A DNA stretch of 5,964 nucleotides. It comes from JBFKPQ01 sp041628225 (GTDB taxonomy: Bacteria > Actinomycetota > Acidimicrobiia > Spongiisociales > JAENVV01). This document shows positions 5,902-5,964 of the stretch, in pieces. The notes under the pieces were generated by a model. The model was given only the letters and a program-made list of their open reading frames with translations, was not told where the DNA came from and made no database searches. The stretch's first letter is position 1; each line of letters starts with the position of its first letter. The stretch is taken from assembly GCA_041628225.1 (NCBI GenBank), contig JBFKPQ010000149.1, positions 1 through 5,964 of the forward strand, read 5' to 3'. The position numbers and the translations under genes are program-made.

Positions 5902-5964
5902 GTCGATCCGAAACGGCATTGACATACTCGAGTTGCCTTGCGCTGAAGTCTTCGAGAGCAGGCA
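5837..5964 (-). CDS. Possible C-terminal end of a convergent gene entering from the right edge
   Basis: Read from the right edge on the minus strand, one frame is open for 41 codons and ends at a TGA (5839-5837), three bases from the synthetase stop. Its translation, including FSARQLEYVNAVSDRLRFSD and then ADWLGAIRED, has the composition and alternating pattern of an amphipathic helical protein end, unlike the Arg/Pro/Ser-rich shadows of this genome. Only about half of its codons end in G or C, far fewer than in the operon, so it may be of different origin or simply not coding. I do not recognise a family. With the synthetase it would form a convergent pair with overlapping termination. It is mutually exclusive, as an explanation, with an intact fifth operon gene. 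Confidence 0.4.
   Translation of the reverse strand, partial: PALEDFSARQLEYVNAVSDRLRFSDADWLGAIREDSVAGRR

Noticed and set aside
5864..5911. Inverted repeat TCGGATCG / CGATCCGA as a terminator or operator
   Set aside because: The arms are 8 bp with a 32-base loop, have no T-run after them, and contain the self-complementary GATC core, so chance is the simplest explanation.
5919..5924. TTGACA as a -35 promoter box
   Set aside because: No TANNNT-like hexamer is found 16-18 bases downstream before the window ends.
5834..5964. Mobile element end at the GC drop
   Set aside because: No terminal inverted repeat, direct repeat or transposase motif can be seen in the available 131 bases. A junction is possible, but an insertion sequence cannot be claimed.

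Overview
The window is GC-rich (roughly two thirds G+C in the coding parts) and densely packed. Codons favour G/C in the third position and the genes overlap or nearly touch. This style fits a high-GC bacterium. An actinobacterium, perhaps of the Acidimicrobiia type, is my best guess, but no sequence here is a taxonomic marker and a high-GC proteobacterium cannot be excluded.

Layout: (1) 1-190, minus strand, is the N-terminal part of a START/SRPBCC-fold protein that runs off the left edge. (2) 191-279 is a short divergent intergenic region that must hold the promoters of both flanking units. (3) 280-5833, plus strand, is a tightly coupled four-gene operon: a BKACE-type (DUF849) beta-keto acid cleavage enzyme; an L-carnitine dehydrogenase fused to a hotdog thioesterase; an acyl-CoA dehydrogenase; and a single-chain, NDP-forming (ADP-forming type) acyl-CoA synthetase. 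The junctions are a 1-nt stop/start overlap, a 1-nt gap and an 11-nt overlap. (4) 5834-5964 has lower GC (about 50% over 5881-5960 by hand count). It contains a 23-codon plus-strand ORF behind an excellent Shine-Dalgarno, and a minus-strand frame that looks like the C-terminus of a convergent gene entering from the right edge. These two readings compete.

How the genes work together: carnitine is oxidised to 3-dehydrocarnitine by the dehydrogenase domain. The BKACE condenses 3-dehydrocarnitine with acetyl-CoA to give betainyl-CoA plus acetoacetate. The fused thioesterase releases glycine betaine. This part is well supported by family recognition and gene order. The acyl-CoA dehydrogenase and acyl-CoA synthetase are not needed for carnitine itself. 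I infer that they feed the pathway from gamma-butyrobetaine (activation to the CoA ester, then desaturation to crotonobetainyl-CoA). A hydratase and a carnitinyl-CoA hydrolase or CoA-transferase would then be needed outside the window. That extension is the most interesting testable idea here. No transporter, regulator, RNA gene, CRISPR array or recognisable mobile element is visible.
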